Source of the DNA: Corallococcus praedator
GTDB lineage: Bacteria; Myxococcota; Myxococcia; Myxococcales; Myxococcaceae
Length of the DNA stretch: 33,422 nucleotides
Direction of reading: 5' to 3'
NCBI RefSeq assembly: GCF_003612125.1
Contig: NZ_RAWI01000058.1
Coordinates: 1 to 33,422 of the forward strand
In this document: piece after piece, positions 16,277 to 24,403 of the stretch
Layout: each line of letters opens with the position of its first letter
How positions within the stretch are numbered: position 1 is the stretch's first letter
The notes under the pieces: generated by a model
Database searches by the model: none
The model's input: the letters and a program-made list of their open reading frames with translations, nothing else
What the model was told of the DNA's origin: nothing
Made by a program: the position numbers and the translations under genes

Positions 16277-16843
16277 ATGTCCAGGTCGTTGTTGTTCGCG
16301 GCTTTCAACGAGGGCGTCCACCGCTCCATGTCCGGCAACCACGAGGCCGCGGTCCAGTCGTTCGACCAGGTCCTCGCCGTGGATCCGCGCCACTTCCCCG
16401 CGCTCACCGGCAAGGCGTTCGCGCTCAAGCAACTGGGCCGCACCGCCGAGGCCCTGAAGGGCTTCCAGCGGGCCGTGGAGCTGGACCCTTCCGCCCCCGA
16501 CCCCCTCCGCGAGGCCGCCCTCTGCCAACTGGAGCTGGGCGAGCCGGAGGCCGCCGCCCTGCTCATGGAGCGCGCGGTCCAAATCAACCCCACCCCCGGC
16601 TACCGGGAGGCCGCCGCCGTGGAGGTCTACCACCTGGGTAACGCGCTCCTGACCCAGGGACGGCGCCCGGACAAGGCCCGCTACCGTTTGGCCCGGCAGG
16701 TTTTCGAGCTGGCGCTGGAGCTGTCCCCCGCCTACGTGGAGGCCGCCAAGGCCCTGGCGGACGTGTGGGAGCACCTGGGTGACCCTACCCAGCAGGAGCA
16801 CTACACCCAGCTGGCGACCCGGCTGCGCCCGGCTACCTCCTGA
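16277..16843 (+). CDS. TPR repeat protein
   Basis: A 188-aa protein made almost entirely of tetratricopeptide repeats. At least three clear units are visible, for example HEAAVQSFDQVLAVDP, TAEALKGFQRAVELDP and ARQVFELALELSPAYVEAA, so it should be an all-helical adaptor for protein contacts. No signal peptide or catalytic motif is seen, which suggests a cytosolic protein. The ATG at 16277 was chosen because GGGGGAA precedes it and the TPR fold begins just after. An upstream extension from 16160 has no TPR content. DAHP synthase follows about 100 bases downstream on the same strand. No partner can be named. Confidence 0.85.
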   Translation: MSRSLLFAAFNEGVHRSMSGNHEAAVQSFDQVLAVDPRHFPALTGKAFALKQLGRTAEALKGFQRAVELDPSAPDPLREAALCQLELGEPEAAALLMERAVQINPTPGYREAAAVEVYHLGNALLTQGRRPDKARYRLARQVFELALELSPAYVEAAKALADVWEHLGDPTQQEHYTQLATRLRPATS

Positions 16844-16941
16844 GCCGCCCTGCTTCAATTTTCCATTTCAAGGCGGAGGGAAAGGGCGCAGCGTCGGTGT
16901 TGAATGCCGATTGGACGCCCCTCTTCAGGAGAACCCTTCGC

Positions 16942-18075
16942 ATGATCGTGATGCTCGAGCCGGATTCGCCGGAATCCGTTGTGAATGCCGTCCTCCATCT
17001 GGCTTCGCAGTACGAGGGCGTCACGCCCCGCGCGCACGTGGTCCAGGGCGCCGAGTCCACCATCACGGAGCTGTACCTGCTGGGCTCCACCGCGCAGGTG
17101 CCGCTGGAGCCCTTCCAGCAGCTGCCCGGCGTGCGCCAGGTGGTGCGCGTGTCGCAGAAGTACCGGATCATCGGGCGGCACGGTGGCCAGCGCACCACGG
17201 CGGGCTTCGACTACAACGGCGTGTCCTTCGGTGACACCACCGTGAACCTCTTCGCGGGCCTGTGCGCGGTGGATTCGCTGGAGAGCGTGGACTCGATGAT
17301 GGCGGCGCTCGCGCGCTGCGGCATCCAGACGACGCGCATGGGTGCGTACAAGCCGCGCACGAACCCGTACGAGTTCCAGGGCCTGGGCGCCAAGTGCCTG
17401 CCGTGGGTGTTCGAGTCCGCGGGCAAGCACGGCATCAAGGTCGTCGCGATGGAGGTGACGCACCCGCGCCACATCGATGAAATCAACGACGCGCTCAAGC
17501 AGTCCGGCAACGCCACGGGCGTGATGCTCCAGGTGGGCACGCGCAACGCGCAGAACTTCGAGCTGCTCAAGAGCATTGGCCAGCAGCGCGCGTTCCCAGT
17601 GCTCTTCAAGCGCGGTATGGGCATCACGCTGGAGGAGTCCCTCAACGCGTGCGAGTACGTGGCGAGCGAGGGCAACCCGAAGATCGTCTTCTGCCTGCGC
17701 GGCGTGAAGACGCACCTGGGCGACCCGCACCGCAACATGGTGGACTTCGCGCACGTGCCCGTCGTCCGCCGGCTGACGCGCATGCCGGTGTGCGTGGATC
17801 CGTCGCACGCCATCGGGCGCGCGGAGGCCCCGCCGGACGGACTGCCGGACATCTTCCACGCCATTGGCCAGGGGCTCATCGCGGGCGCGTCCATGGTGCT
17901 GGTGGACTTCCACCCGCATCCGGAGATTGCGTTGTGCGACGGACCGCAGGCGCTGCGCCTGGAGCAGTTGGGCGCGCTCCAGCGCTACACGAACATCGTT
18001 CGCGGCGCGTACACGGAGGCGGTGAAGAACGGCGACGGAACGGCCGCCAAGGCCGGCGCGCAGGTCAGTCGCTGA
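16942..18075 (+). CDS. aroF: 3-deoxy-7-phosphoheptulonate (DAHP) synthase
   Basis: A 377-aa enzyme that condenses phosphoenolpyruvate with erythrose 4-phosphate, the first step of the shikimate pathway. An N-terminal ferredoxin-like regulatory domain (about 1-85) precedes the TIM barrel. This is the type I-beta arrangement found in AroF-like enzymes, not the long type II form. Signature segments are GAYKPRTNPYEFQGLG, LFKRGMGITLEE and DPSHAIGRAE; the last two hold ligand and metal residues. I chose the ATG at 16942, with AGGAG upstream at long spacing; an ATG at 16951 is also possible. It is convergent with two prephenate dehydratase genes, overlapping the nearer one by 11 bases, so the entry and Phe-branch steps sit side by side. 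Confidence 0.93.
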   Translation: MIVMLEPDSPESVVNAVLHLASQYEGVTPRAHVVQGAESTITELYLLGSTAQVPLEPFQQLPGVRQVVRVSQKYRIIGRHGGQRTTAGFDYNGVSFGDTTVNLFAGLCAVDSLESVDSMMAALARCGIQTTRMGAYKPRTNPYEFQGLGAKCLPWVFESAGKHGIKVVAMEVTHPRHIDEINDALKQSGNATGVMLQVGTRNAQNFELLKSIGQQRAFPVLFKRGMGITLEESLNACEYVASEGNPKIVFCLRGVKTHLGDPHRNMVDFAHVPVVRRLTRMPVCVDPSHAIGRAEAPPDGLPDIFHAIGQGLIAGASMVLVDFHPHPEIALCDGPQALRLEQLGALQRYTNIVRGAYTEAVKNGDGTAAKAGAQVSR

Positions 18076-18898
18076 GCGCGTAGCAGCCGAGGACCTGGAG
18101 CGACGTGCACGCGCTCCGGGCCTCGTCCAACGCGGCCCGCACCTGGGGCGCGTCCTCCCGGCCGTCCACGTCCAGGCACCAGCGGTAGTCCCAGGCGCGG
18201 ACGCCGCCGGGGCGGGACTCCAGCCGCGCGACGTTCACCCCGCGCGTGGCGAAGGCCCCCAGCACGCCCGCGAGCGCGCCGGGCCCGTCGTTCAGCGTGA
18301 GCACCACGGACGTCTTCCACCGGGAGCCCAGGTGGGGCGGGAGGGCCGGCCCCACCGCGAGGAAGCGGGTGGCGTTGTCCGGTGAGTCCTCGATGCCTTC
18401 GGCGAGGACGGCCAGGCCGTAGAGGTCCGCCGCCGCCCGGCTGGCGATGGCCGCCGTGCCTGCGGGGGCCTCCTCGCCCACCCGTCGCGCGGCCACCGCG
18501 GTGTTCACCTCCGGCACCGGCTGCAGGTGGTGCCTGCGCAGCCAGCCCGAGCACTGCGCCAGCGCCTGGGGATGGGACAGCGCGCGGGTGAGGCTCGCCA
18601 GCGAGCGCCCCGGTGGCGCGAGCAGGCAGTGGCGCACGCGCAGGCGCAGCTCTCCGGACAGGCGCGGGGTGAACTCCAGCAGCAGGTCCACCACCTCCGC
18701 CACCGGGCCCGCGAGCGCGCTCTCCAGGGGCAGGACGCCGCCGTCCACCCGGCCCTCGGCGACGGCTTCGAGGACGGCGCGGAAGGAAGGGCAGGGGACC
18801 AACACCACCGACGGGCCGAAGAAGGCCCGCGTGGCTTCGTCGCCGTACGCGCCGCGCTCGCCCTGGAAGGCGATGCGGCGGGGGGCGGCGTCATCCAT
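18065..18898 (-). CDS. Prephenate dehydratase-like protein with ACT domain (second copy)
   Basis: A 277-aa protein with a prephenate dehydratase domain (about 1-185) and a C-terminal ACT domain (LNDGPGALAGVLGAFATRGV, ESRP). The conserved SHPQALAQC and DNATRF motifs are kept. The usual PIENS/T motif reads PLESALAG, so the Asn that helps catalysis in the E. coli enzyme is Ser here. There is no chorismate mutase domain. Its start overlaps the end of the upstream fused copy by 8 bases, so the two are translated together. It may be a weaker dehydratase, act on another substrate such as arogenate, or serve as a regulatory partner. The 3' end overlaps aroF by 11 bases. Confidence 0.85.
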   Translation of the reverse strand: MDDAAPRRIAFQGERGAYGDEATRAFFGPSVVLVPCPSFRAVLEAVAEGRVDGGVLPLESALAGPVAEVVDLLLEFTPRLSGELRLRVRHCLLAPPGRSLASLTRALSHPQALAQCSGWLRRHHLQPVPEVNTAVAARRVGEEAPAGTAAIASRAAADLYGLAVLAEGIEDSPDNATRFLAVGPALPPHLGSRWKTSVVLTLNDGPGALAGVLGAFATRGVNVARLESRPGGVRAWDYRWCLDVDGREDAPQVRAALDEARSACTSLQVLGCYALSD

Positions 18899-20030
18899 CG
18901 ATGGGCTCCGCGCGCGGGTACGTGCCCAGCACGCGCAGCGACGCGGTGAGCGAACGCAAATCCTCCAGCGCCGCCGTCACGGACGCGGACGCGGCGTGGC
19001 CCTCCACGTCCAGATAGAAGCGGTACTGCCACGGGGCTCCCGGGATGGGGCGCGACTCCAGCTTGGTGAGGTTCACCCCGCGCTGCGTGAGCCGTTGCAG
19101 CACCTGGCCCAGCGCACCCGGACGGTGTTCCAGCACCACCAGCAGGGACGTCTTGCAGGGCACGTCCGGCGCGAGCGGCGTCGGTTCACGCCCCACCTCC
19201 ACGAAGCGCGTGAAGTCCGCGCCGGGTTGCAGGTCGCTCGCGAGCACCACGAGGCCGAAGCGGCTGGCCGCGGACTCACTGGCGATGGCGGCCATCGTCA
19301 CGTCGTTGCGGTCCGCCACGGTGCGCGCGGCGACGGCGGTGTCCGGCCCCAGCACCGCGCGGGCCCACGGCACGTGCGTGCGCAGGAAGTCCTCGCACTG
19401 GGCCAGCGCCTGCGGATGCGACAGCACCTCGCGCAGGTCCTCCAGCTTCGCGCCCTTCACGCCCAGCAGCCGGTGATCCACCTGGCTCACCAGCTCGCCG
19501 GTGATGACGCCATCGCCCGCGGCGAGCACGTCGTAGGTCTCGTTGATGGTGCCCGCGGTGGTGTTCTCGATGGGCATCAGCAGCAGGTCCTGCTCGCCCT
19601 TCTTCAGGGCCTCCACCGCCTGTCGCGCGGAGTCGAAGCCGGTGAGGAGCACGCCGCCCGGACGGTGGCCGTAGCGCTGGCGCGCGGCCAGGTGGCTGTA
19701 GGAGCCCTCGACGCCCAGGTACCCCACGCGCAGGGGCGTGGTGTCCAGCCGCGTGACCAGCGCCTGCTGCCGCGCGACGGACATGTCCAGGATGACGCGG
19801 TAGAGGCGCTCCACCTCGTGCGGATCCAACCCGCGCTCGGCTGCCCGGCCGCGCAGCTTGCGCAGGAGCAGGTCCTCGCGCTGTGGATCCCGGAAGGGCC
19901 AGGCCGTCACCAGCTTCGCCCGCGCCACGTCGTCCGCCAGGGCCATGCGCCGCTGGAGCGCGTCGAGGATGTCCTCGTCGACGCGTTCGAGGGCTGTTCG
20001 CAGGGTGTCCAGGTTCGGGGTGTCCGCCAT
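18891..20030 (-). CDS. pheA: Chorismate mutase-prephenate dehydratase (P-protein)
   Basis: A 379-aa bifunctional enzyme of the phenylalanine branch. Residues about 5-90 are an AroQ-type chorismate mutase (LRTALERVDEDILDALQRR, AKLVTAWPFRDPQRE). Residues about 100-280 are prephenate dehydratase with PIENTTAGTINETYD and SHPQALAQC. Residues about 290-375 are an ACT domain with the Phe-binding pattern HRPGALGQVL and ESRP. The TRF motif is present, but the residue two before it is Asp-Phe-Thr rather than Asn-x-Thr (ADFTRF). The ATG at 20030 has no strong Shine-Dalgarno sequence. It overlaps the second dehydratase copy by 8 bases and lies 41 bases after DUF4291, so it may belong to that longer transcript. 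Confidence 0.93.
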   Translation of the reverse strand: MADTPNLDTLRTALERVDEDILDALQRRMALADDVARAKLVTAWPFRDPQREDLLLRKLRGRAAERGLDPHEVERLYRVILDMSVARQQALVTRLDTTPLRVGYLGVEGSYSHLAARQRYGHRPGGVLLTGFDSARQAVEALKKGEQDLLLMPIENTTAGTINETYDVLAAGDGVITGELVSQVDHRLLGVKGAKLEDLREVLSHPQALAQCEDFLRTHVPWARAVLGPDTAVAARTVADRNDVTMAAIASESAASRFGLVVLASDLQPGADFTRFVEVGREPTPLAPDVPCKTSLLVVLEHRPGALGQVLQRLTQRGVNLTKLESRPIPGAPWQYRFYLDVEGHAASASVTAALEDLRSLTASLRVLGTYPRAEPIDG

Positions 20031-20071
20031 CGCGAAAACATAACAACTCGCGTCAGGGAACGGTCATCCGG

Positions 20072-20662
20072 TTACATCCCGAGCCGTCGGGCGGGCTCCG
20101 GAGGCACCGGGTAGACGGCCTCCTTCGGCAGCAGGCGGGTCGCCTGGTCCGCGCGCCCGTCGTCCAGGTGCTTGCGAAGCTTCCGCACCAGTGGCGTCAG
20201 GTCCGTGATGGAGACGGTCCAGTCGTCCACGAAGCGCTGGATGACGGCGCGGCTCAGGCCCACCTGGATGCTGTCGTGGGGCAGGCCCGCGCCGCGCAGG
20301 GTGCGCTCGGGGTCCCACTGGACGATGACGGGCGCCGACTCGAAGGCCTCACGCCACGCCTGCTGGGTGCCGTGCACCTTCGGCTCGTAGCTGGTGAGCA
20401 CCGCCAGGCTCAGGGCCTCTTCCCACGCGGAGCGTTTGATCCGCACCGCGAGCGTGCGCTCCTGTCCGCTCTTGCTGCCCCAGTTGGAGCGGTGCATGAG
20501 CCACAGGAAGCTGGGTTTGATCCACGTCATCCGTCCCACGGAGAAGGGCGGGCCGAACTTCTGCTGCTCCACGGCCACGTCCGCGATGGCGTCGGGATAG
20601 GCCTGGTACACCACGATGGACGCGCGGTCGAAGTCGGCGCGGACTTCTCGCGCGGCGCTCAT
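20072..20662 (-). CDS. DUF4291 family protein
   Basis: A 196-aa soluble protein matching DUF4291: [21 protein letters not shown] near the start, then [20 protein letters not shown], then the [10 protein letters not shown] segment. The family is widespread, but I know of no established function. There is no signal peptide. Its ATG overlaps the stop of the upstream EVE-domain gene by 4 bases (ATGA), so the pair is translationally coupled. The bifunctional pheA starts 41 bases downstream on the same strand. Confidence 0.88.
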   Translation of the reverse strand: MSAAREVRADFDRASIVVYQAYPDAIADVAVEQQKFGPPFSVGRMTWIKPSFLWLMHRSNWGSKSGQERTLAVRIKRSAWEEALSLAVLTSYEPKVHGTQQAWREAFESAPVIVQWDPERTLRGAGLPHDSIQVGLSRAVIQRFVDDWTVSITDLTPLVRKLRKHLDDGRADQATRLLPKEAVYPVPPEPARRLGM

Positions 20663-21135
20663 GGCTGGGGCCTGGGCTTCGCTTTCGGCTTCGGCTTGGA
20701 GGCGGGGGCCTTCGGCAGCTTCGTCTGGCCCATCTTCAGGACGAGCTCGAAGTGCTCCACGGGGGAGGGCGTCACGCTCAAGCGGCTGCGGGTGAGCAGC
20801 GGGAAGTCCTTGAGCGCGGGCGTGGCCTTGATGGTGGCCAGCGTCACGGGGGTGGTGAAGGCGACCACGGGGCCCACGTCCACGGAGGCCCAGTCCTCAC
20901 CGGGGGCGGTGGGATCGGCGCCCGGCTTGGAGAGCACGCGCGCCACGCCCACGACGGCCTTGTCCTCGTTGGAGTGGTAGTAGAGGCACAGGTCCCCGGG
21001 CGTCATGGCCCGCAGGTTGTTGCGCGCCTCGAAGTTGCGCACGCCCGTCCACGCCGTCCTGCCGTCCGCTTCCAACTGGGCGTACGCGTAGACGGAGGGC
21101 TCGCTCTTGATCAACCAGTACCGGCCAGTCGCCAT
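20659..21135 (-). CDS. EVE domain protein (modified-base or nucleic-acid binding)
   Basis: A 158-aa protein. Residues about 5-140 form an EVE domain, beginning [14 protein letters not shown] and containing [14 protein letters not shown] and [10 protein letters not shown], close to bacterial relatives of THYN1. EVE domains belong to the PUA-like fold and several bind modified DNA bases. The tail is a basic Lys/Pro-rich extension ([10 protein letters not shown]) that may help nucleic-acid contact. It is coupled by a 4-bp overlap to the DUF4291 gene. A terminator-like hairpin separates it from the upstream TPR gene, so it likely starts its own transcript. Confidence 0.9.
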   Translation of the reverse strand: MATGRYWLIKSEPSVYAYAQLEADGRTAWTGVRNFEARNNLRAMTPGDLCLYYHSNEDKAVVGVARVLSKPGADPTAPGEDWASVDVGPVVAFTTPVTLATIKATPALKDFPLLTRSRLSVTPSPVEHFELVLKMGQTKLPKAPASKPKPKAKPRPQP

Positions 21136-21152
21136 GGCGGCGCACCCTAGCG

Positions 21153-21180
21153 CAGGGCCGCCAGGAGGACAGCGGCCCTG
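21153..21180 (-). terminator. Hairpin terminator between TPR and EVE genes
   Basis: CAGGGCCGC (21153-21161) and GCGGCCCTG (21172-21180) form a perfect 9-bp stem with a 10-base loop. It lies in the 60-base gap after the TPR gene stop, reading on the minus strand, and probably ends that transcript. Confidence 0.65.
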
Positions 21181-21195
21181 AGTGCCAGGGCGTGA

Positions 21196-22368
21196 CTACT
21201 TCGCGCCCAGCGCGGCGACGAGCCGGTCCGCCTGCTCGCGGATGTGCTTGTCGGTGCTGGCCTGGGCCTTCTTCGCGTGCGTCCGGGCCTGGGCCTTGTC
21301 GGTGTCCGCCAGGGCCAGCGCCAGGTTGAGGTGCACGCCCGTGTCCTCCGGGTGCGCCTTCAGCGCCTGCGTCAGCACGGCGCGCGCGGCGGTGGCCCCG
21401 CCGGGGCGCGACAGGTGCAGCACCGCGAGGTCGTTGGCCGCGCCCACTTCGGACGCGTCAACGGCGATGGCGGCCTCCAGCAGCTTCTGCGCTTCCGCGT
21501 CGTCGCCCAGGCGGCGGCGGACCTTGGCCAGCGCGATGCGCACGGCGGCGTTGTCCGGCACCTTGACGAGCGCTTCGCGCAGGATGCGGTCCGCGTCCTC
21601 GTTCTTGCCGGCCACGAAGGACGCAAGCCCGTGCAGGTAGATGGCGTCCGCGTTGTCCGGCTGCTGCATGCGCAGGTCGATGGCGGCCTTGATGGCCGGC
21701 TCGGGCGCGCCCGCGAAGAAGCACAGCGAGGCGAACTCACGGATGAGGGAAGGCTCGCGGGGGCTGCGCAGGATGGCCTGCTGCAGCGTCGTCAGCGCGG
21801 CGCCCACGTGTCCCTGGAGGACCTGCACGCGCGCGGCGAGCAGCAGCGGCAGGTGCTCCGTGCGGCTGGCCTCCGCGGCCTCCTGGTAGCGCCGCAGCGC
21901 GCGGTCCAACTGCTTGTCGCCCTGGAGCGCCATGCCCAGGTACGTCAGCGTCTGCGCGTTGCCGGGCTGGAGGGCGAGCGCCTTCTCCAGCACGGGGATC
22001 GCGGCGGGGTATTGGTGGTGGGCGAGCAGTCCCCGGCCGTGGTTGACGACCTCGAAGAAGCCCGCCTTCGGCTGGGCCGCGAGCGCCTCCAGCACCGCGA
22101 GCTGCCGGGCATCACCCTTCTCGGCATCGAGCCGGGCCAGGTGGCTGAGCGCTTCGGGATGGGTGGGGTGCTGCTCCACGAGCCGCTGGAGCATGGCGCG
22201 CGCGGCGGGCTCGTCATGCTGCGCGAGGCGCAGACGGGCGAGCCCGAGCATCGCGGCGGCGTCCTTCGGATCCTGCTTGAGGGCGCGCTCGAATTCGATG
22301 GCCGCGTCCTTGAGGAGGCCCTGCTTCATCAGACGCGCGGCGGAGGTTGCCTGTTTGGAGACGGCCAT
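21196..22368 (-). CDS. TPR repeat protein
   Basis: A 390-aa soluble protein of continuous tetratricopeptide repeats, about ten units by eye. Examples are LLKDAAIEFERALKQDPKDAAA, QYPAAIPVLEKALALQPGNAQT and EDADRILREALVKVPDNAAV. There is no signal peptide, transmembrane segment or catalytic motif, so a cytosolic scaffold is likely. The C-terminal part is rich in Ala, Lys and Thr. The ATG at 22368 has no evident Shine-Dalgarno sequence. It lies 50 bases after the Ala/Gly-rich protein gene on the same strand, with a weak hairpin between them. Function unknown. Confidence 0.85.
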   Translation of the reverse strand: MAVSKQATSAARLMKQGLLKDAAIEFERALKQDPKDAAAMLGLARLRLAQHDEPAARAMLQRLVEQHPTHPEALSHLARLDAEKGDARQLAVLEALAAQPKAGFFEVVNHGRGLLAHHQYPAAIPVLEKALALQPGNAQTLTYLGMALQGDKQLDRALRRYQEAAEASRTEHLPLLLAARVQVLQGHVGAALTTLQQAILRSPREPSLIREFASLCFFAGAPEPAIKAAIDLRMQQPDNADAIYLHGLASFVAGKNEDADRILREALVKVPDNAAVRIALAKVRRRLGDDAEAQKLLEAAIAVDASEVGAANDLAVLHLSRPGGATAARAVLTQALKAHPEDTGVHLNLALALADTDKAQARTHAKKAQASTDKHIREQADRLVAALGAK

Positions 22369-22382
22369 GGGTCAAGAGGATA

Positions 22383-22405
22383 GCCCAGCCCTGGAAGGGC
22401 CGGGC
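22383..22405 (-). terminator. Possible hairpin terminator after the Ala/Gly-rich gene
   Basis: GCCCAGCCCT (22383-22392) and AGGGCCGGGC (22396-22405) form a stem with one A-C mismatch and a 3-base loop (GGA). It lies in the 50-base gap on the minus strand. It has no T-run, so it may only attenuate readthrough into the TPR gene. Confidence 0.45.
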
Positions 22406-22418
22406 AGTCCGCGGGGGC

Positions 22419-23381
22419 CTACCCGATGCCCAGGAAGCTCCCGGCGCCTTCGATGATGTTCCCGGCCCCTTCCACGATGCCGCCCGCGACGTCCAGTGCG
22501 CCGGAGAACACATCGCCGGCCGCGTCCAGCACCGCGCCGCCCGCGTTGATGGCGCCCTCGGCCACGTTCTCCAGGATCTCACCACCGGCCGCGGCGGCCG
22601 TCTCGCCGACCGCCTTGAGGATGTTGCCGGGGTTGACGGAGCCTTCCACCTCGACGCCCAGGCCCAGGCCGGCCGTGGCCTCCACGCCGACGTCGAACTC
22701 CAGGTTGCCGCCGTTCAGGCCGATGTCCGCGTGGGCGTCGCCGCTCACGCCGGCGCTGGCGCTGGCGGTGATGCTGGCGGAGGCCAGGGTGTCATCCTCG
22801 TGCTTCAGCTCGATGGCGCCCGTGAGGCTGGCCTGCGCACCGGCGAAGCCGGACGCCGCGGCGCTGATGGACACGTCGCCGTCGGTGCCGACGTGCAGGT
22901 CCAGGTCGATGCTGCCCTCGGCGCCAATCTTGCCCAGCGCGGACAGGTCCAGCTCGACGGAGTACTGCTCACCGGCGATCTCGAACTCCACCGTCTTGGT
23001 GGCGCTGGCGCCCGCTTCCAGCAGGTTGGCGGACACGTCCACCTGCACGTTCACGTCGATGCCGGACAGGCCGATGTCGGCGTCCACGGAGGCATCCGCG
23101 CTGAACGTGGGACCCTGGACGTAGGCGTTGGTGTTGATGCCGCCCGGGCCGGTGCCGTTGACCTCGGAGCGCGCGCCGCCGGCTTCGAAGCTCGACTGGC
23201 CGCTCAGCACATTGCGCGAGTTCGACTGCACGTTGCCCTGCGCCGACGTGTCCACGCGAGAGCCGGCCGGTGCCGTGGCGGGCTTCTGACCATTCTTCGC
23301 CAGGTTCGGCGCGACGGGCGGAGGCGCGACAGGCCGCGGCGGGGGAGGCGGAGGCGGGCGGTAGCCGATGGGCGTGGACAT
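22419..23381 (-). CDS. Unrecognised Ala/Gly-rich protein with Pro-run N-terminus
   Basis: A 320-aa protein I do not recognise. The N-terminus (MSTPIGYRPPPPPPP) is Pro-rich, with no signal peptide or membrane helix. Residues about 90-260 alternate small or acidic residues with hydrophobic ones (for example SADASVDADIGLSGIDVNVQ and GSIDLDLHVGTDGDVSISAA). This looks like many short amphipathic beta strands, as in a beta-sheet or beta-helix surface. The last 60 residues are Gly/Ala-rich with helical repeats of the type GGAVLDAAGDVFSGALDVAG. It has no Cys, no Trp and no Met after the first, and is strongly acidic. Similar Pro-rich leaders occur on myxobacterial exported or effector-like proteins, but that link is a guess. 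The ATG at 23381 has no clear Shine-Dalgarno sequence. Confidence 0.7.
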   Translation of the reverse strand: MSTPIGYRPPPPPPPRPVAPPPVAPNLAKNGQKPATAPAGSRVDTSAQGNVQSNSRNVLSGQSSFEAGGARSEVNGTGPGGINTNAYVQGPTFSADASVDADIGLSGIDVNVQVDVSANLLEAGASATKTVEFEIAGEQYSVELDLSALGKIGAEGSIDLDLHVGTDGDVSISAAASGFAGAQASLTGAIELKHEDDTLASASITASASAGVSGDAHADIGLNGGNLEFDVGVEATAGLGLGVEVEGSVNPGNILKAVGETAAAAGGEILENVAEGAINAGGAVLDAAGDVFSGALDVAGGIVEGAGNIIEGAGSFLGIG

Positions 23382-23689
23382 GGCGGGCTCGATTTCAAAG
23401 GAGCGGCACCAGACTCGGCGCCAGCTTTTCCTCATTCTCCGAAATGCCCGGAGGAGAGTTTCCGACCCCGCATCACTTTGTAAGAAATGGCCGTCCGGAT
23501 TCTCGCGGAGTGGGCAGGAGTCCTACATGCGCACCGAAATGTTTCCTGGGGGGCAGCGCGGAGACGGCACGGTGCGTCGAAATCGAGGGGTGGAGGACTC
23601 GACATCGCGCTCCACGGCACCTGGGTCCCGGGGCAAACCTACTCGACGGTATGTCCCACCACCCGTTCCTTTCCCATTTCCTGGGAGGC
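23382..23689. other. Intergenic region, no gene seen
   Basis: This 308-base gap lies between the DUF4336 gene (ending at 23690) and the start of the Ala/Gly-rich gene, both on the minus strand. Short open frames cross it on both strands, but none has a ribosome-binding site with conserved-looking sequence. An A/T-richer patch near 23476-23490 (ACTTTGTAAGAAAT) may belong to the promoter of the Ala/Gly-rich gene. Confidence 0.5.
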
Positions 23690-24355
23690 CTATGGGATCA
23701 ACCCCCGTTCACGGAACGCGGCGAGCAGCCGGGGCTTGCCCTCGTTCAGCATCGCCTCGCCGTGAGAGGGGACCACGTGCTCGAAGTCGAGCCCGGCGAT
23801 CTTCTGGATGGCCACGTTGAACGCAGCCCGGTCCTTGGCGAACCGGAGGAACAGCCGGCTCACGGCGAAGCGTTTGTAGGTGCCGAACATCCCGAAGAAC
23901 ATCCAGGCCGCGAGGCCCTTCGGCTGGGTGACGTTGAAGACCATGTCGGTCAGGTAGAGCGCCTTCGACGGATGGTGCAGGAACGCGCTCTCGTTCATCT
24001 TCGGCATGCCCGGAATCGGGATGAGCGCCAGCTCGCTCTCGAAGGGCCACGGCGTCTCTCCGAGGATGCCGTGCCAGGTCAGCTCGGGGTGCTTCTCCCG
24101 CACCCCGGCCGGCCCCCAGAGCCTCGCGTTCGGATGCGCCTGCGCCGCGGCCTTCATCCCGGCGGTGTGCATCAGGCTGGGGGCCACGATGTCGGTGACC
24201 GGGCCGGCTTCCTGGAGCTGCCCGGGCGTGAGCTTCGAGCCCGGTGAGAACAGCACGCGCGCCTGCTGAAGCTCGAAGACCGCCGTGCGCACGGGCAACT
24301 GCAACACCGGCGAGCGCAGCGTGGAGTCGAGGAACCGGGTCTTGGGAAGGGACAT
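23690..24355 (-). CDS. DUF4336 family protein (metallo-beta-lactamase-like fold)
   Basis: A 221-aa soluble protein of the DUF4336 family, a metallo-beta-lactamase-like group. Visible features are RTAVFELQQARVLFSPG at the start, an HTAGMKAAAQAHPNARLWGP segment where canonical enzymes carry HxHxDH, LYLTDMVFNV (the late Asp region) and VVPSHGE (late His). The first metal motif is not complete, as usual for the family, so catalysis is uncertain. It follows the debranching enzyme gene by 48 bases on the same strand and may be co-transcribed. The ATG at 24355 was used; no strong Shine-Dalgarno sequence is evident. Confidence 0.82.
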   Translation of the reverse strand: MSLPKTRFLDSTLRSPVLQLPVRTAVFELQQARVLFSPGSKLTPGQLQEAGPVTDIVAPSLMHTAGMKAAAQAHPNARLWGPAGVREKHPELTWHGILGETPWPFESELALIPIPGMPKMNESAFLHHPSKALYLTDMVFNVTQPKGLAAWMFFGMFGTYKRFAVSRLFLRFAKDRAAFNVAIQKIAGLDFEHVVPSHGEAMLNEGKPRLLAAFRERGLIP

Positions 24356-24403
24356 GGGCCGGAAGCTCCCACGAAGCCCCCCTGGACGTCACCCCGGTAC
24401 GCT

